Positions 34,201 to 42,977 of a stretch of DNA of 64,000 nucleotides are shown piece by piece (positions within the stretch are counted from its first letter, which is position 1; the number at the start of each line of letters is the position of its first letter). Source of the stretch: Streptomyces glomeratus (lineage in GTDB: Bacteria; Actinomycetota; Actinomycetes; Streptomycetales; Streptomycetaceae). The stretch is taken from positions 102,092 through 166,091 of the forward strand of contig NZ_JAKEEB010000015.1 in the NCBI RefSeq assembly GCF_021462825.1. The letters are read 5' to 3'. Made by a program: the position numbers and the translations under genes. Below the pieces are notes generated by a model. The model saw nothing but the letters and a program-made list of their open reading frames with translations, had not been told where the DNA came from and searched no databases.

Positions 34201-35124
34201 GAAGTCGGCCCGCAGCCCGAGCACGATCACGGCAGGGTCGTACGTCTGCCCGGACGGTGGGGACGTGGCCAGCGCGCACAGCACGCGCACATAGGCGCGG
34301 CGCTCGTGCTCGTCCGTACACAGGGTGAACAGTTCCTCGAACTGGTCCACCAGCAGCACCGGGCAGACCGGCGGCGGCCTGCGGCCGTCCATGCCGGAAT
34401 CCGGCCGCGTCGTGTGTGTCATCCGGTGGACCGCGTCCAGCAGTGCCCGGGGCCTGTCACGGAGTTCGGCCGCGCTCAGCCGCAGATCGCAGCCCAGCGT
34501 CTTTGCCGTGCGCTCCAGCAACTCCTGCAGGGGGCGCGCCGTGGGCGTGAGGGAGACCACCGGCCAGCGGTCCGCGCCCGGCATGGGAAACCGGCCGGGA
34601 CACCCAAGTGCGGGCACGAGCCCGGCGCTGAGCAGGGAGGACTTTCCCGCCCCCGATGGGGCCACCAGCATCAGCGGCCCGATGCCGATGCGCTGGAAGA
34701 GCCGCTCGACGAGCGCGGATGTCGCACGTTCCCTGCCGAAGAACCACTCGGCGTCCTGCGTGGTGAACGCCGACAGGCCGCGGTAGGGGCAGGCGGGCGC
34801 AGTCGCGCCGATATCGTTGTCACGAACCTGTACCCGTGCCGTCGCCGTCTCCGCAAGAGCGAGCAACTCGCCCTCGGCGGCGAGAATACGGTCGCAGCGG
34901 CGGGCGACATCGACGGTCGGAGGCTTCGCACCCGTCTCGATCTTGCTCAGGTAGCCCTTGCTGTAGTGGGTCTGCCGGGCCAGATCGGCCAGGGACAGCC
35001 CCCGTTGCCGTCTCAACCGTCTCAGCTGGGCGGCGAACGACGGCGCGGTCGCCCCTGGCGGTTCCGGCTCGTTGCCCTCGTGATCGTGCGCTGCCTGCTG
35101 TGACTCGCTCAAGGCGTCCCCCAT
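31228..35124 (-). CDS. HTH-nSTAND ATPase-WD40 repeat protein
   Basis: From ATG 35124 the protein has 1298 residues. An N-terminal XRE-type HTH lies at about residues 30-85 (FAAQLRRLRRQRGLSLADLA, SKGYLSKIETG). A STAND-type NTPase follows (about 115-640), with FFGRERA, Walker A APSGAGKSS (about 155-163) and Walker B VLLVDQFEELF. A single membrane helix near residue 660 (MLATLVALLGLALAAGG) separates it from 14 WD40 repeats (about 700-1285), most ending TVRLWD and enough for two seven-bladed propellers. STAND proteins are signal-triggered oligomerising switches; related ones act in regulation or phage defence. No effector other than the HTH is visible, so a regulatory or sensing role is as likely as defence. 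It is a single-gene unit. Confidence 0.88.
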   Translation of the reverse strand: MGDALSESQQAAHDHEGNEPEPPGATAPSFAAQLRRLRRQRGLSLADLARQTHYSKGYLSKIETGAKPPTVDVARRCDRILAAEGELLALAETATARVQVRDNDIGATAPACPYRGLSAFTTQDAEWFFGRERATSALVERLFQRIGIGPLMLVAPSGAGKSSLLSAGLVPALGCPGRFPMPGADRWPVVSLTPTARPLQELLERTAKTLGCDLRLSAAELRDRPRALLDAVHRMTHTTRPDSGMDGRRPPPVCPVLLVDQFEELFTLCTDEHERRAYVRVLCALATSPPSGQTYDPAVIVLGLRADFLGRCLELPELSAVFSDGLFALAPMSVAELRESVTRPAERAGVTLEPGLLPLLLGDAGLRDEPETAGHGGAQVQETPSGVLPLVSHALLATWQHRRQSTLTVAGYERTGGIRGAVARTAEEVFAGLYPAEQKTVRRILSRLVHVSKDTGATRRRTSRTVLMEQLGDTDDVAAALDAFVRARLITVDHDMVAITHEALLHAWPRLRDWIQADLAGLLIHQQLAQAAAEWEREGRDASALYRGTRLETARSWADELDGSSRLSRGERAFLRASCAEEEARQRRARRQQRLRDVMLATLVALLGLALAAGGLAYQQRTAALAQEHVSRSRALALQSTSLAGGRPEASMLLAVAAYRAGATPEARGALLSTQSQPFARRLGGQRGPVNALAFAPDDRLLATASSDGTVKLRRLADHRTVATLTLPGRVRSVAFSPDGLTLAASSTDGPVRLWLTAGRGTVTVLPERTTGARAVAFDPRGRTLALAGRDGTVQLWDTGPGHRARAVLRGHSGNVTALSYAPDGRTLASAGSDRTVRLWSTDTARPVAELHGHTDEVLGVAFSPDGRSLATGGVDRTVRLWDVAARRVAATLTGHGDDVNAVAWTPDGASVVSAGGDGTTRLWDVRSGRPTATLAGHTDYVLGVAVNGSGTLLATAGFDQSVVLWDLRGRALAAPPFTEVSHAAYSPDGKLLATADTDHTVRVWDVDRRRPQATLTGHRESVVSVAFAPDGRTLGSAGSDGTVRLWDVPDRRPLGTLEGHRGSVFAVAFAPDGRTAASAGSDGTVRLWDVPTHHPLAVLTGHTDFVNDIAFSPDGRTLASASDDLTVRLWDVATRRCTATLTGHTGAVRGVAYSPDGHTLASGGNDGTVRLWDLSRNGLEASLTGHAGSVRGIAFSPDGRLLASSGSDRTVRLWDVRWRRPWAALTGHTNAVWGVVFSPDGRTVASSSNDGTVRLWDLDLSARLAAVCRVLESAGRSAVVGLTPESGVSVAQACARI

Positions 35125-35275
35125 GGCACCCCATGCCCTTGCCGTGAGTCGGGCGGGTGCCCAGATTACTTTCCGGGCGGGACGCGAGGCGAAGCGCTTC
35201 ACTCGTAAGTGGCGCAAACGCGCGCTTCCGGAACCACCCGGGAAGGGGCGGTTCCGGAAGCGCTGTCGGTGCCGG

Positions 35276-35641
35276 TCAGGGCCGGTTCAGCGCGACGGAG
35301 TTGATGGGCGTGAGATCGGCCCACACACCTGTCTGCTGGGCGAACGGGGCTCCGCAGCCCCTGCCGTTGTAGCCGGTGCACAGGCTTGCGGTCGCGCCGC
35401 CGTACTGGTTGTTGAGGACCCAGTGCCACCCGTACTGGTTGCTCAGGTTGTGGGGGCCGTAGCTGTAGAAGATCTGGCTGGGCGAGACGGCCGGATTCTG
35501 GTTCTGCGGGTAGATGCAGACCGCGCCGGACGGGCAGCCGGCCCAGTCGCCCGCCGGCTTGGCCTGAGCCGCACCGCCCAGTGCCACCACGGCCGCAGCG
35601 GCGGTCGCCAGCGCGGCGGCGCCGCGGAAGATGGTGCGCAT
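35276..35641 (-). CDS. Small secreted protein, peptidase inhibitor I36-like
   Basis: The ATG at 35641, with a GAGGGGAA site, gives 121 residues: a signal peptide (MRTIFRGAAALATAAAAVVA, cut near AQAKP) and a mature domain with four cysteines (AGCPSGAVCIYPQNQNP, LCTGYNGRGCGAPF). The CPxGxVCxY start resembles SMPI-type metalloproteinase inhibitors (family I36), which fold as small Greek-key proteins. It would act outside the cell. The neighbours give no further clue. Confidence 0.65.
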   Translation of the reverse strand: MRTIFRGAAALATAAAAVVALGGAAQAKPAGDWAGCPSGAVCIYPQNQNPAVSPSQIFYSYGPHNLSNQYGWHWVLNNQYGGATASLCTGYNGRGCGAPFAQQTGVWADLTPINSVALNRP

Positions 35642-35862
35642 GATTGTTCCCCTCTTGCGGTGTCCTGCGGACCGCAGGACGTGCTTGGTGCTGACGACTC
35701 CAGCCTGGGCACGCGGCACCGCGGGGTCGACGGGTTTCCCGTTGCCCGATGGTTCGGGCGGCAGGGAAACCGCCGGGCTCAAGGACTTTCGGGGGGGAAG
35801 GCCGACGGTGATACGACGTACGCCGGCCGGCCCCACACAGCCTCCGGAGTCGCGGCGGAGCC

Positions 35863-36696
35863 TCACCCCTCAGCCCTGGGCGACCAGCCGGGCGGACCGA
35901 ACAGGTACCCGGCGCGGTCGCGCCAGCGCCGCGCCGCACGGACGTCGCGCCAGGCGGCCGCGTACTCGTGGAAAGCGACCCGCAGCGGGTTGTAGGTGTC
36001 GATGTTCTTCGTCAGCCCGTACACCGCTCGCTCGCCCTCGGGCTCGAAGGTGCGGAAGAGCCGGTCCCAGACGATGAGGATCCCGCCGTAGTTGCGGTCC
36101 AGATAGACGCGGTTCGACCCGTGGTGGACACGGTGGTGGGAGGGGGTGTTGAAGACCCGTTCCACCGGCCGCCACAGCTTGTCCACCCGTTCGGTGTGCA
36201 GGAAGAACTGGTAGATCAGGCTGACGGACTGCTCGAGCAGGATCATCCAGGGCGGAATGCCGACCAGCGCGAGCGGCAGCCAGAACGGCAGGGCCGTCAT
36301 CGGCGTCCAGCTCTGCCTGAGGGCCGTGGACAGATTGAAGTGGAGGCTGGAGTGGTGGACCACATGGCTCGCCCACAGCACCCGCACCCGGTGGTGGGCG
36401 CGGTGGAAGGCGTAGTACGCGAGGTCCTCGGCGAAGAACAGCAGTACCCACGTCCACCCGGAGGCGGGCGAGAGGCGCCATGGCGAGACGGTGAAGAGGG
36501 CCGCGTACATGACGACCGTCACCGCCTTCCACGGCAGTGCGATGACCTGGCTGCCGGCACCCATGGACATGCTGGTCATGCTGTCGCGCAGTTCGTAACC
36601 GCGCTCGTCGTCGTCGGGGAGGAAGCGGTAGGAGAGGGCCTCGACGACGACCAGGAGCACGAACGCCGGTATCGCGTAGACCACGGCCGGGATCAT
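35863..36696 (-). CDS. Fatty-acid-hydroxylase / sterol-desaturase family membrane protein
   Basis: The ATG at 36696 lies one base after the stop of the GntR gene and gives 277 residues. Four to five membrane helices carry the family histidine motifs FHRAHHR, HVVHHSS and FNTPSHHRVHH, which bind a di-iron centre for O2-dependent hydroxylation or desaturation of lipids. NYGGILIVWDRLFRTFEPE is the typical ending. The substrate is unknown (fatty acid, carotenoid or sterol-like). It is translationally coupled to an upstream GntR regulator, which probably controls it. Confidence 0.88.
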   Translation of the reverse strand: MIPAVVYAIPAFVLLVVVEALSYRFLPDDDERGYELRDSMTSMSMGAGSQVIALPWKAVTVVMYAALFTVSPWRLSPASGWTWVLLFFAEDLAYYAFHRAHHRVRVLWASHVVHHSSLHFNLSTALRQSWTPMTALPFWLPLALVGIPPWMILLEQSVSLIYQFFLHTERVDKLWRPVERVFNTPSHHRVHHGSNRVYLDRNYGGILIVWDRLFRTFEPEGERAVYGLTKNIDTYNPLRVAFHEYAAAWRDVRAARRWRDRAGYLFGPPGWSPRAEG

Positions 36697-36697
36697 G

Positions 36698-37411
36698 TCA
36701 GCGCACCGCCTTCCGGGGCACCGCGGGCACGCTGCGGGACAGCAGCTCGCGCGCCAGCAGTTCGGCGGCCTCGGGCTCACGTGCGGCGATGTGTGCCGCC
36801 AGCCGGACATGGGCGTCGACGTCGAGGAGTTCGGCCGTCCGCAGGTCACCGGGTACGGCGGCGACCGGGAGGGTCCCGCCCACCAGGCTGTTGAACGCCA
36901 GCAGATAGGCCATGTTGCCCGAACCCTCGACGATCAGCCGCCACCAGGCGATGTCCGCCGCGCCGAGTTCCGCCAGGTCGGGCCCGCTGCGCGCGTAGTG
37001 GCCGGTGGCCTCGACGATCTCCGCAGCGGCCTGCTCGGAACACCGGATCGCGCACAACCTGGCGGCGTCCGCACCGATGCACGCCCGCATCTCCAGGGCG
37101 TCCCGGGCGAGGTCCGCCACCGAGGGGCCGCCGTCGGCCGAGGCGATCCCCACGGCCAGGTCCAGGCCGGCGGTGCGCCGCCAGTCCTGGACGAGGGTGC
37201 GGCCGCCGTGGCTGACCTCGACCAGCCGGGCCTGCTGGAGCCGTTTGACGGCCTCACGGACGCCATGACGGTTCACACCGAACTCGGCCGCCAGATCCCG
37301 TTCGGCGGTGAGCGCGGAACCGGGCGGCAGTTCACCGCCCAGGATCCTGTCGCGCAGCAAGGCGAAGAGCTGGTCGGAGATCGCCTCACGCCGGATGTGT
37401 CGCTCGGTCAT
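36698..37411 (-). CDS. GntR-family regulator, FadR/FCD type
   Basis: The ATG at 37411 gives 237 residues: a GntR winged helix (about residues 8-75, REAISDQLFALLRDRILGGELPPGSAL, VNRHGVREAVKRL) and a C-terminal all-helical FCD domain (about 95-225) containing metal/ligand His-type positions. FCD regulators typically sense acids or lipids. It probably represses its own operon with the downstream hydroxylase via the palindrome at 37448-37460. The longer frame to 37495 runs over that operator and was rejected. Confidence 0.87.
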   Translation of the reverse strand: MTERHIRREAISDQLFALLRDRILGGELPPGSALTAERDLAAEFGVNRHGVREAVKRLQQARLVEVSHGGRTLVQDWRRTAGLDLAVGIASADGGPSVADLARDALEMRACIGADAARLCAIRCSEQAAAEIVEATGHYARSGPDLAELGAADIAWWRLIVEGSGNMAYLLAFNSLVGGTLPVAAVPGDLRTAELLDVDAHVRLAAHIAAREPEAAELLARELLSRSVPAVPRKAVR

Positions 37412-37749
37412 GGCGATCAGAGTGGACAGGCCGAGGTCAGTGGTCAACTGGTTGGACCAGATTTTCTTGGCGGACCCGGGGCGACGACCCTGCACAGGAC
37501 GTTCGCCACGGCCTCGGCGAGCGGTTCCGGGGGATGGGTGGCGTCGGAGAAGTCCCTCGGCTGGAAGTAGAAACCGCGGCGGCCCGCCTGGCCCGGAAGG
37601 CTTCCCGTGCCCTCAACGCCAAAGGGCAAAGGCCAGAGTCAGGGCGCCCAGGCCGCCCCGGACAGACAGAAGTTGCCGGCCGACATTCCGGTGTCGACGA
37701 GGACCGCCGGCCGTTCCGCACGATGCAGCGGGGCTGGCACACTGTCCCC
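37412..37749. other. Intergenic region between divergent GntR and MocA-type genes
   Basis: The stretch holds the GntR operator near its left end and a leaderless-type promoter (CACACT at 37736) at its right end. A minus-strand frame around 37444-37629 contains RRGFYFQPRDFSDATHPPE, which could be a gene scrap, but no family is recognised. Confidence 0.3.
37448..37460 (-). promoter_or_regulatory. FCD-GntR operator palindrome
   Basis: CTGGT-TGG-ACCAG is a perfect 5-bp inverted repeat around 3 bp, 37 bp upstream of the GntR ATG. It fits the TGGTnnnACCA class used by PdhR/LldR/FadR-type regulators, supporting autoregulation. Confidence 0.65.
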
Positions 37750-38796
37750 GTGTCCAGCGACCTTCGGATCGGGCTGCTCGGGGCAGCCGCCATCGCGCCG
37801 AGCGCGCTCATCAAACCTGCGCGGCACACGCCGCGTGTCAACGTGACCGCGGTCGCGGCACGTGACCGGACCCGCGCCGAGGCGTTCGCCCGCAAGCACG
37901 GCGTCCCGGTTGTGCACGCCGGCTACGACGCGCTGCTCGCCGACCCGCAGGTGGACGCCGTGTACGTGCCCCTGCCCAACGGGCTGCACGCCGAGTGGAC
38001 ACTCAAGGCTCTCGAGGCCGGTAAGCACGTGCTGTGCGAGAAGCCGTTCACCGCCAACCGTGCCGAGGCCGAGCGCGTCGCGGACGCCGCCGACGCCGCC
38101 TTCGCGCGCGACGGCCTGGTGGTGATGGAGGCCTTCCACTACCGCTACCACCCGCTGGCCGAGCGGATGCGCGAGATCGTGACGAGCGGCGAACTCGGGA
38201 AGCTGCGTCGCGTCGAGGCCGAGTTGTGCTTTCCCCTGCCCCGGTTCAGCGACATCCGGTACGACTACGCGCTGGCGGGCGGCGCGACCATGGACGCCGG
38301 CTGCTACGCGGTGCACGTCGCCCGGCTTCTCGGCGCCGGCGATCCGGCAGTTACCTCGGCACGGATGACGACCCTGCGCAGGGACCCGCGCATCGACCGG
38401 GCGATGACTGCCGAACTCGCCTTCCCGAAGGGGGTGACCGGGCGGGTCCGCGCGTCGATGTGGTCGCGCAGGCTGTTGTCGATCCGGGCCCGCGCGATCG
38501 GGACGGACGGCGAACTGAACGTGACCAACTTCGCGATGCCCCAGCTCTACCACCAGGTGACGATCCGCGCGCCGCGCGGCTCGGGAGGACAGGTGGTGCG
38601 GCGGGAGCGTGTGCCGCGCAACCCGTCGAGCTACGCCCGGCAGCTGGAGGCGTTCGCCGCCGCGGTACTCGATGGCGGGCCGGTCATCACCTCCGCCAGG
38701 GACGCCGTGGCCACCATGGGCGTCCTCGACGGCATCTACCGGGCAGGTGGACTACCGCTCCGCGGCGAGAAGAAGGACCAGGCCGCAACCCCATGA
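37750..38796 (+). CDS. Gfo/Idh/MocA-family NAD(P)-dependent oxidoreductase
   Basis: From the GTG at 37750, placed as a leaderless start behind CACACT, the protein has 348 residues. The N-terminal Rossmann fold begins RIGLLGAAAIAPSALIKPA. The catalytic Lys lies in the family motif HVLCEKPFTANRAEA, and the C-terminal alpha/beta substrate domain has MEAFHYRYHPLAERM and GGATMDAGCYAVHVAR. Such enzymes oxidise or reduce sugars, inositols or related carbonyls. ATG 37723 is an alternative start. An aldo/keto reductase follows 172 bp downstream. Confidence 0.85.
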   Translation: MSSDLRIGLLGAAAIAPSALIKPARHTPRVNVTAVAARDRTRAEAFARKHGVPVVHAGYDALLADPQVDAVYVPLPNGLHAEWTLKALEAGKHVLCEKPFTANRAEAERVADAADAAFARDGLVVMEAFHYRYHPLAERMREIVTSGELGKLRRVEAELCFPLPRFSDIRYDYALAGGATMDAGCYAVHVARLLGAGDPAVTSARMTTLRRDPRIDRAMTAELAFPKGVTGRVRASMWSRRLLSIRARAIGTDGELNVTNFAMPQLYHQVTIRAPRGSGGQVVRRERVPRNPSSYARQLEAFAAAVLDGGPVITSARDAVATMGVLDGIYRAGGLPLRGEKKDQAATP

Positions 38797-38968
38797 CGGC
38801 CACTCCCCCCACGTTGTGGACGTGATGGCCTCGCATGTGCTGCGCCTGGAGCCGCGTGACGGCCCCTCCCGGATCCGTCCCGCAGCCGCACCAGACGCTT
38901 GCCCTGGAGCGAACTCCAACTCGTAGAGTCGCGGCATCCCCAACGTAGCGACCTCCAAGGAGAGTTGA

Positions 38969-40018
38969 ATGCGCTACCGCGTTCTGGGCAGGACCGGCAT
39001 CGAGGTCAGCCCCTACTGCCTCGGCACCATGATGTTCGGTTCCGTCGGTAATGCCGACCACGACGAGTGCGTCCGGATCATGCACGCCGCTCTGGACGAG
39101 GGGATCAACTTCATCGACACCGCCGACATGTACTCGGCCGGCGAGTCGGAGACCATCGTGGGCAAGGCGTTGAAGGGTCGCCGCGATGACGTGATTCTCG
39201 CGACCAAGGTCCACTTTCCCATGGGCGACGGTCCCAACCGGGGCGGGAACTCGCGGCGTTGGATCGTCCGGGAGGTGGAGGACAGCCTGCGGCGGCCGGG
39301 GACGGACTGGATCGACCTGTACCAGGTGCACCGGCCGGACCACACGACCGACATCGAGGAGACGCTCTCCGCCCTGACCGATCTGGTGCGTCAGGGCAAG
39401 ATCAGAGCGTTCGGCTGCTCCACCTTTCCCGCGGACGACATCGTCGAGGCGTATCACGTGGCCGACCGTCGTGGGCTCCAGCGGTTCCGTACCGAGCAGC
39501 CGCCGTACTCGCTGCTGGCCCGAGGCGTCGAGAGGCAAGTGCTGCCGGTCGCGCAACGCCTCGGAATGGGGGTGCTGACCTGGAGTCCGCTGGCCTCCGG
39601 GTTCCTGACCGGCCGCTACCGCCGGGGTCGGCCTCTTGATCTGAGCAGCGGACGTCCCACCCTGCACCCGAACCGCTTCGACCCGTCGGCGCCGCTCACC
39701 GCCGCCAAGCTGGAGGTGGTCGAGCAGCTCGTTGCCGTGGCCGAGGAAGTGGGCTGCTCGCTCCCGGAGCTGGCCATCGCCTTCCCGCTCGCGCATCCGG
39801 CCGTCACATCGGTGATCATCGGCCCGCGCACGATGGAGCACCTGCGGAGCACGCTCAAGGGCATGTCCGTGATGCTGGACGACGCCGTCCTGGACCGGAT
39901 CGACGACATCGTGCCGCCCGGAACCGACGTCTATCCTCCGGACGGCGTCTGGACTCCGCCGTCACTCACCACGCCGGCGCTCCGGCGGCGCCCGGCCGCC
40001 TCCAGGCCGGCTGTCTGA
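38969..40018 (+). CDS. Aldo/keto reductase
   Basis: The 349-residue protein is a (beta/alpha)8 AKR. The catalytic tetrad is visible: Asp and Tyr in FIDTADMYSAGESE, Lys in ILATKVHFPMG and His in LYQVHRPDH. C-terminal NADPH-binding residues lie in SVIIGPRTMEHL. An AAGGAG site precedes the ATG at 38969. It reduces an aldehyde or ketone with NADPH. The basic tail (RRRPAASRP) is extra to the fold. It is probably co-expressed with the MocA-type oxidoreductase upstream. Confidence 0.88.
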   Translation: MRYRVLGRTGIEVSPYCLGTMMFGSVGNADHDECVRIMHAALDEGINFIDTADMYSAGESETIVGKALKGRRDDVILATKVHFPMGDGPNRGGNSRRWIVREVEDSLRRPGTDWIDLYQVHRPDHTTDIEETLSALTDLVRQGKIRAFGCSTFPADDIVEAYHVADRRGLQRFRTEQPPYSLLARGVERQVLPVAQRLGMGVLTWSPLASGFLTGRYRRGRPLDLSSGRPTLHPNRFDPSAPLTAAKLEVVEQLVAVAEEVGCSLPELAIAFPLAHPAVTSVIIGPRTMEHLRSTLKGMSVMLDDAVLDRIDDIVPPGTDVYPPDGVWTPPSLTTPALRRRPAASRPAV

Positions 40019-40091
40019 AGCATGCGCCGACGGGCGCCTGGTGATACCTCCTCACCTCGCACAAGCATCCGAACAGGAGCATAGGGGCCTG

Positions 40092-41123
40092 TTACACCGA
40101 GTCCGCGCGTGAGGTGACTCCGTTGTGCGCGTGGTGCCGGCGGTAAGCGCCGGGCGTCATGTGGTGCCAGCGGGTGAAGGCGCGTACCAGGGCGGCCGCT
40201 CCGCTCAGTCCGACCTGGCGGGCGACAGCGTCGAGGGTCAGATCCGTTGTCCGTAGCAACTGCAAGGCGCGCATGTGCCGTGCCTCGTCGAGGAGTTCGC
40301 GCCACGAGGTGCCCTCCTCGCGCAGGGCTCGGCGCAGGGTCCGGGGGCTGAGGAACAGAACGTCCCGCAGGTCCTCCGGACGGGCCCGGAGGAGGTCGGC
40401 CTGGTCCAGCCAGCCGCGCACCCGTGCGCACAGCATGTCCGTCGCCGGGAGACCGCCGAGCAGGCCATCCGCGTGCCGGCGGTGCAGCGCGGTCAGTGCC
40501 GGGTCGGTCAGCGCGCGGGGGCGGTCCAGCTCCGTCGTTCGTACGGTGACGGCGTTCTCGGCGGCGTCGAAGACGACCGGGCAGCGCAGAATCTCGGTGT
40601 ACCGGCCCGGGGCGCCGATCGCCCGGTGGGTGAATGCGACCGACACGGGCGCCCAGTCGGGCGCGATCCATCCCGCGGCGGTGACCATGCCGGTGACCAC
40701 GGCCTCGACCTGCTGCGGGTGCATCACCCCCGGAGCCACCGTGGGCCGGTAGACGAGCCGTGACCGCTGGGGACCGCGGTCCAGGCTGACCACGCCCGCC
40801 TCGCTCACCAACCGGTGATACCGGACCGCCGCTGCCGCCGCCTCCGCCAGGCTGGCGGAAGCAAGGACCAGATGACCGAGCACGTGCAGGTCGGCCGGCC
40901 GCAGCGAGGAACCCACGACGAGACCCACATGCGGCTCCTCGTCCGGCCCGAGGAGCAGCTCCCAGAGCCGCCGGACCTCCGCGAAGGGAAGCCTCTGTGT
41001 GGGGGAGGCCCACGCACCGCCCGTCGTGCCGGCCGCCCCGGTTCCCATGTCCTGCGGCCCGCGGGCGTGCGCCACCGCGTGTGCGTAGCTGGCGGCGACG
41101 GTGGGCCAAGCGGCGGCACGCAT
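40092..41123 (-). CDS. AraC-family transcriptional regulator
   Basis: The 343-residue protein has an N-terminal Arabinose_bd-type effector domain (about residues 30-220) and a C-terminal AraC double HTH (about 245-335: DVLFLSPRTLRRALREEGTSWRELLDEARH, then VARQVGLSGAAALVRAFTRWHHMTPGAYR). This resembles the OruR/AtzR-like subgroup. It diverges from the AGPS-like FAD enzyme at 41300 and probably regulates it. Confidence 0.87.
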   Translation of the reverse strand: MRAAAWPTVAASYAHAVAHARGPQDMGTGAAGTTGGAWASPTQRLPFAEVRRLWELLLGPDEEPHVGLVVGSSLRPADLHVLGHLVLASASLAEAAAAAVRYHRLVSEAGVVSLDRGPQRSRLVYRPTVAPGVMHPQQVEAVVTGMVTAAGWIAPDWAPVSVAFTHRAIGAPGRYTEILRCPVVFDAAENAVTVRTTELDRPRALTDPALTALHRRHADGLLGGLPATDMLCARVRGWLDQADLLRARPEDLRDVLFLSPRTLRRALREEGTSWRELLDEARHMRALQLLRTTDLTLDAVARQVGLSGAAALVRAFTRWHHMTPGAYRRHHAHNGVTSRADSV

Positions 41124-41299
41124 GGCGGACAGTCAACGCCGGAGCGGCCGCCCGAGTCAACACGGTGGCCCACCGGGGCAATGACGCCGCCACGTTCCGG
41201 CCCTACCGTCGTGACCGGCTCGTCTCCGGACAGCGCACCGGTTCATCAGCGCGTCCAGGAGACATCCACAACGACGACCTACCGGGAGCGACGGACGAC

Positions 41300-42922
41300 A
41301 TGACCGGAGCACGACGCAGGAAATTCTGGGGCTGGGGATACGAGGACGAACAGCCCGGGAGAACCGAGGCGCACAAGACGGCCGATCTGGTGCGCTCGGT
41401 GCTCGGCTTCGGCGCGGAGCACGTCAGAACACCCCCGGCGGTGGCCGACCTGGACCTGCCCGCACCACGCCTGGCGATCCCCGGCAGCCTCGCCCCTGTC
41501 ATGACGACCGACCCCTACCAGCGAGCCTCCCACGCCTACGGCAAGTCCTACCGGGACGTGGTGCGCGGCTTCCACGGGGAGTTCCCGCACCCGCCGGACC
41601 TCGTCGCCTTCCCCCGCGACGAGAACGACATCACCGCGGTCCTGGACTGGTGCCAAGAGGCCGGCGCCGCCGTCATTCCCTACGGCGGGGGCACCAGCGT
41701 GGTCGGTGGTGTCGAGCCGCTGGTGGACGACCGGTACGCCGGCACCGTCACCCTCGACCTCGGCCGTCTCGACCGCGTGCTCGACGTGGACACGGTCTCC
41801 GGGGCGGCACTCATCCAGGCCGGCGCCGCCCTGCCGCACGCCGACGCCCAACTGCGCCCCCACGGCCTCACCCTGCGTCACTACCCGCAGTCGTACGAAC
41901 TGGCCACCGTGGGCGGCTCCGTCGTCACCCGCGCCGGCGGGCACTACGCCACCGGACGCACCCACCTGGACGACTTCGTGCAGTCACTGCGGGCGGTCAC
42001 TCCCGCCGGGTTGTGGGAGAGCCGCCGGGTGCCCGCCTCCGGGGCGGGGCCGAGCCCCGACCGGATGCTGATCGGCTCCGAGGGGGTCCTCGGCGTGGTC
42101 ACTCAGGCATGGCTCCGTGTCCAGGAACGCCCGCGCTTCCGAGCGTCCGCCGCCCTGAGCCATGCCACCTTCGCCGACGGCACCCGCGCAGCCCGGGACA
42201 TCGTGCGCTCCGGACTGCAGCCCGCCAACTGCAGGCTGCTCGACCCCGGCGAGGCCCGGTTGAACGGCGCCGGTGACGGGCGTTCCGCCCTGCTGATCCT
42301 CGGATTCGAGTCGGCCCATGCAGGCCAGGAGGCGTTGCTCGCCCAGGCGCTGGAGTGTGCCCGCCGGTACGGCGGGACTCCGCTCGGGGACCCTCGGATC
42401 AGCGGACCGGACCCGACGGACGACGCGGAGTCCCCCGCGCCGACCCGCCCCGAGGGACAGTGGAAGGACAGCTTCCAGCAGGCGCCGCACCTGCGGGACG
42501 TGATGGTCGCCGCCGACATCCTCGTAGAGACCTTCGAGACCGCCGTCACCTGGGACCGTTTCGAGGAGTTCGACCAGCGGGTGCACCGAGCCGCCGAGCA
42601 GGCCGCCGCCCGTGTGTGCGTGACGGCCACCGTGCACCGCAGGCTCACCCACGTGTATCCCGACGGCGCCGCCGTCTACTACACGGTGCTGGCGCCGGCA
42701 CGCCGCGGATCCGAGATCGCCCAGTGGGACGACATCAAGGCCGCCGTCTCCGACGTCATCATGGACGCCGGCGGCACGATCACCCACCACCACGCGGTGG
42801 GCCGCGACCACCGTCCCTGGTACGACCGGCAGCGTCCCCCGCTGTTCGCCCGCGCGCTCCGAGCGGCGAAGCGGGAACTCGACCCGCACGGTGTGCTGAA
42901 CCCGGGGGTGCTCATCGGCTGA
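41300..42922 (+). CDS. FAD-binding oxidase, alkylglycerone-phosphate-synthase-like
   Basis: From ATG 41300 the protein has 540 residues. The start RRKFWGWGYEDE is typical of alkyl-DHAP synthases. The PCMH FAD domain spans about residues 85-290 (VIPYGGGTSVVGG, LPHADAQLRPHGLTLRHYP, GSVVTRAGGHYATG). The C-terminal cap ends with ITHHHAVGRDHRPWY, matching the AGPS active-site histidines, and LDPHGVLNPGVL. It may form ether-lipid precursors or oxidise a hydroxy acid; in actinobacteria this branch is poorly characterised. AraC is divergent upstream. Confidence 0.85.
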   Translation: MTGARRRKFWGWGYEDEQPGRTEAHKTADLVRSVLGFGAEHVRTPPAVADLDLPAPRLAIPGSLAPVMTTDPYQRASHAYGKSYRDVVRGFHGEFPHPPDLVAFPRDENDITAVLDWCQEAGAAVIPYGGGTSVVGGVEPLVDDRYAGTVTLDLGRLDRVLDVDTVSGAALIQAGAALPHADAQLRPHGLTLRHYPQSYELATVGGSVVTRAGGHYATGRTHLDDFVQSLRAVTPAGLWESRRVPASGAGPSPDRMLIGSEGVLGVVTQAWLRVQERPRFRASAALSHATFADGTRAARDIVRSGLQPANCRLLDPGEARLNGAGDGRSALLILGFESAHAGQEALLAQALECARRYGGTPLGDPRISGPDPTDDAESPAPTRPEGQWKDSFQQAPHLRDVMVAADILVETFETAVTWDRFEEFDQRVHRAAEQAAARVCVTATVHRRLTHVYPDGAAVYYTVLAPARRGSEIAQWDDIKAAVSDVIMDAGGTITHHHAVGRDHRPWYDRQRPPLFARALRAAKRELDPHGVLNPGVLIG

Positions 42923-42977
42923 GGTACTCGCCGATGGTGTCCACGCCATGAACGCGCAGGCCGCGCTGGACCAGCCG

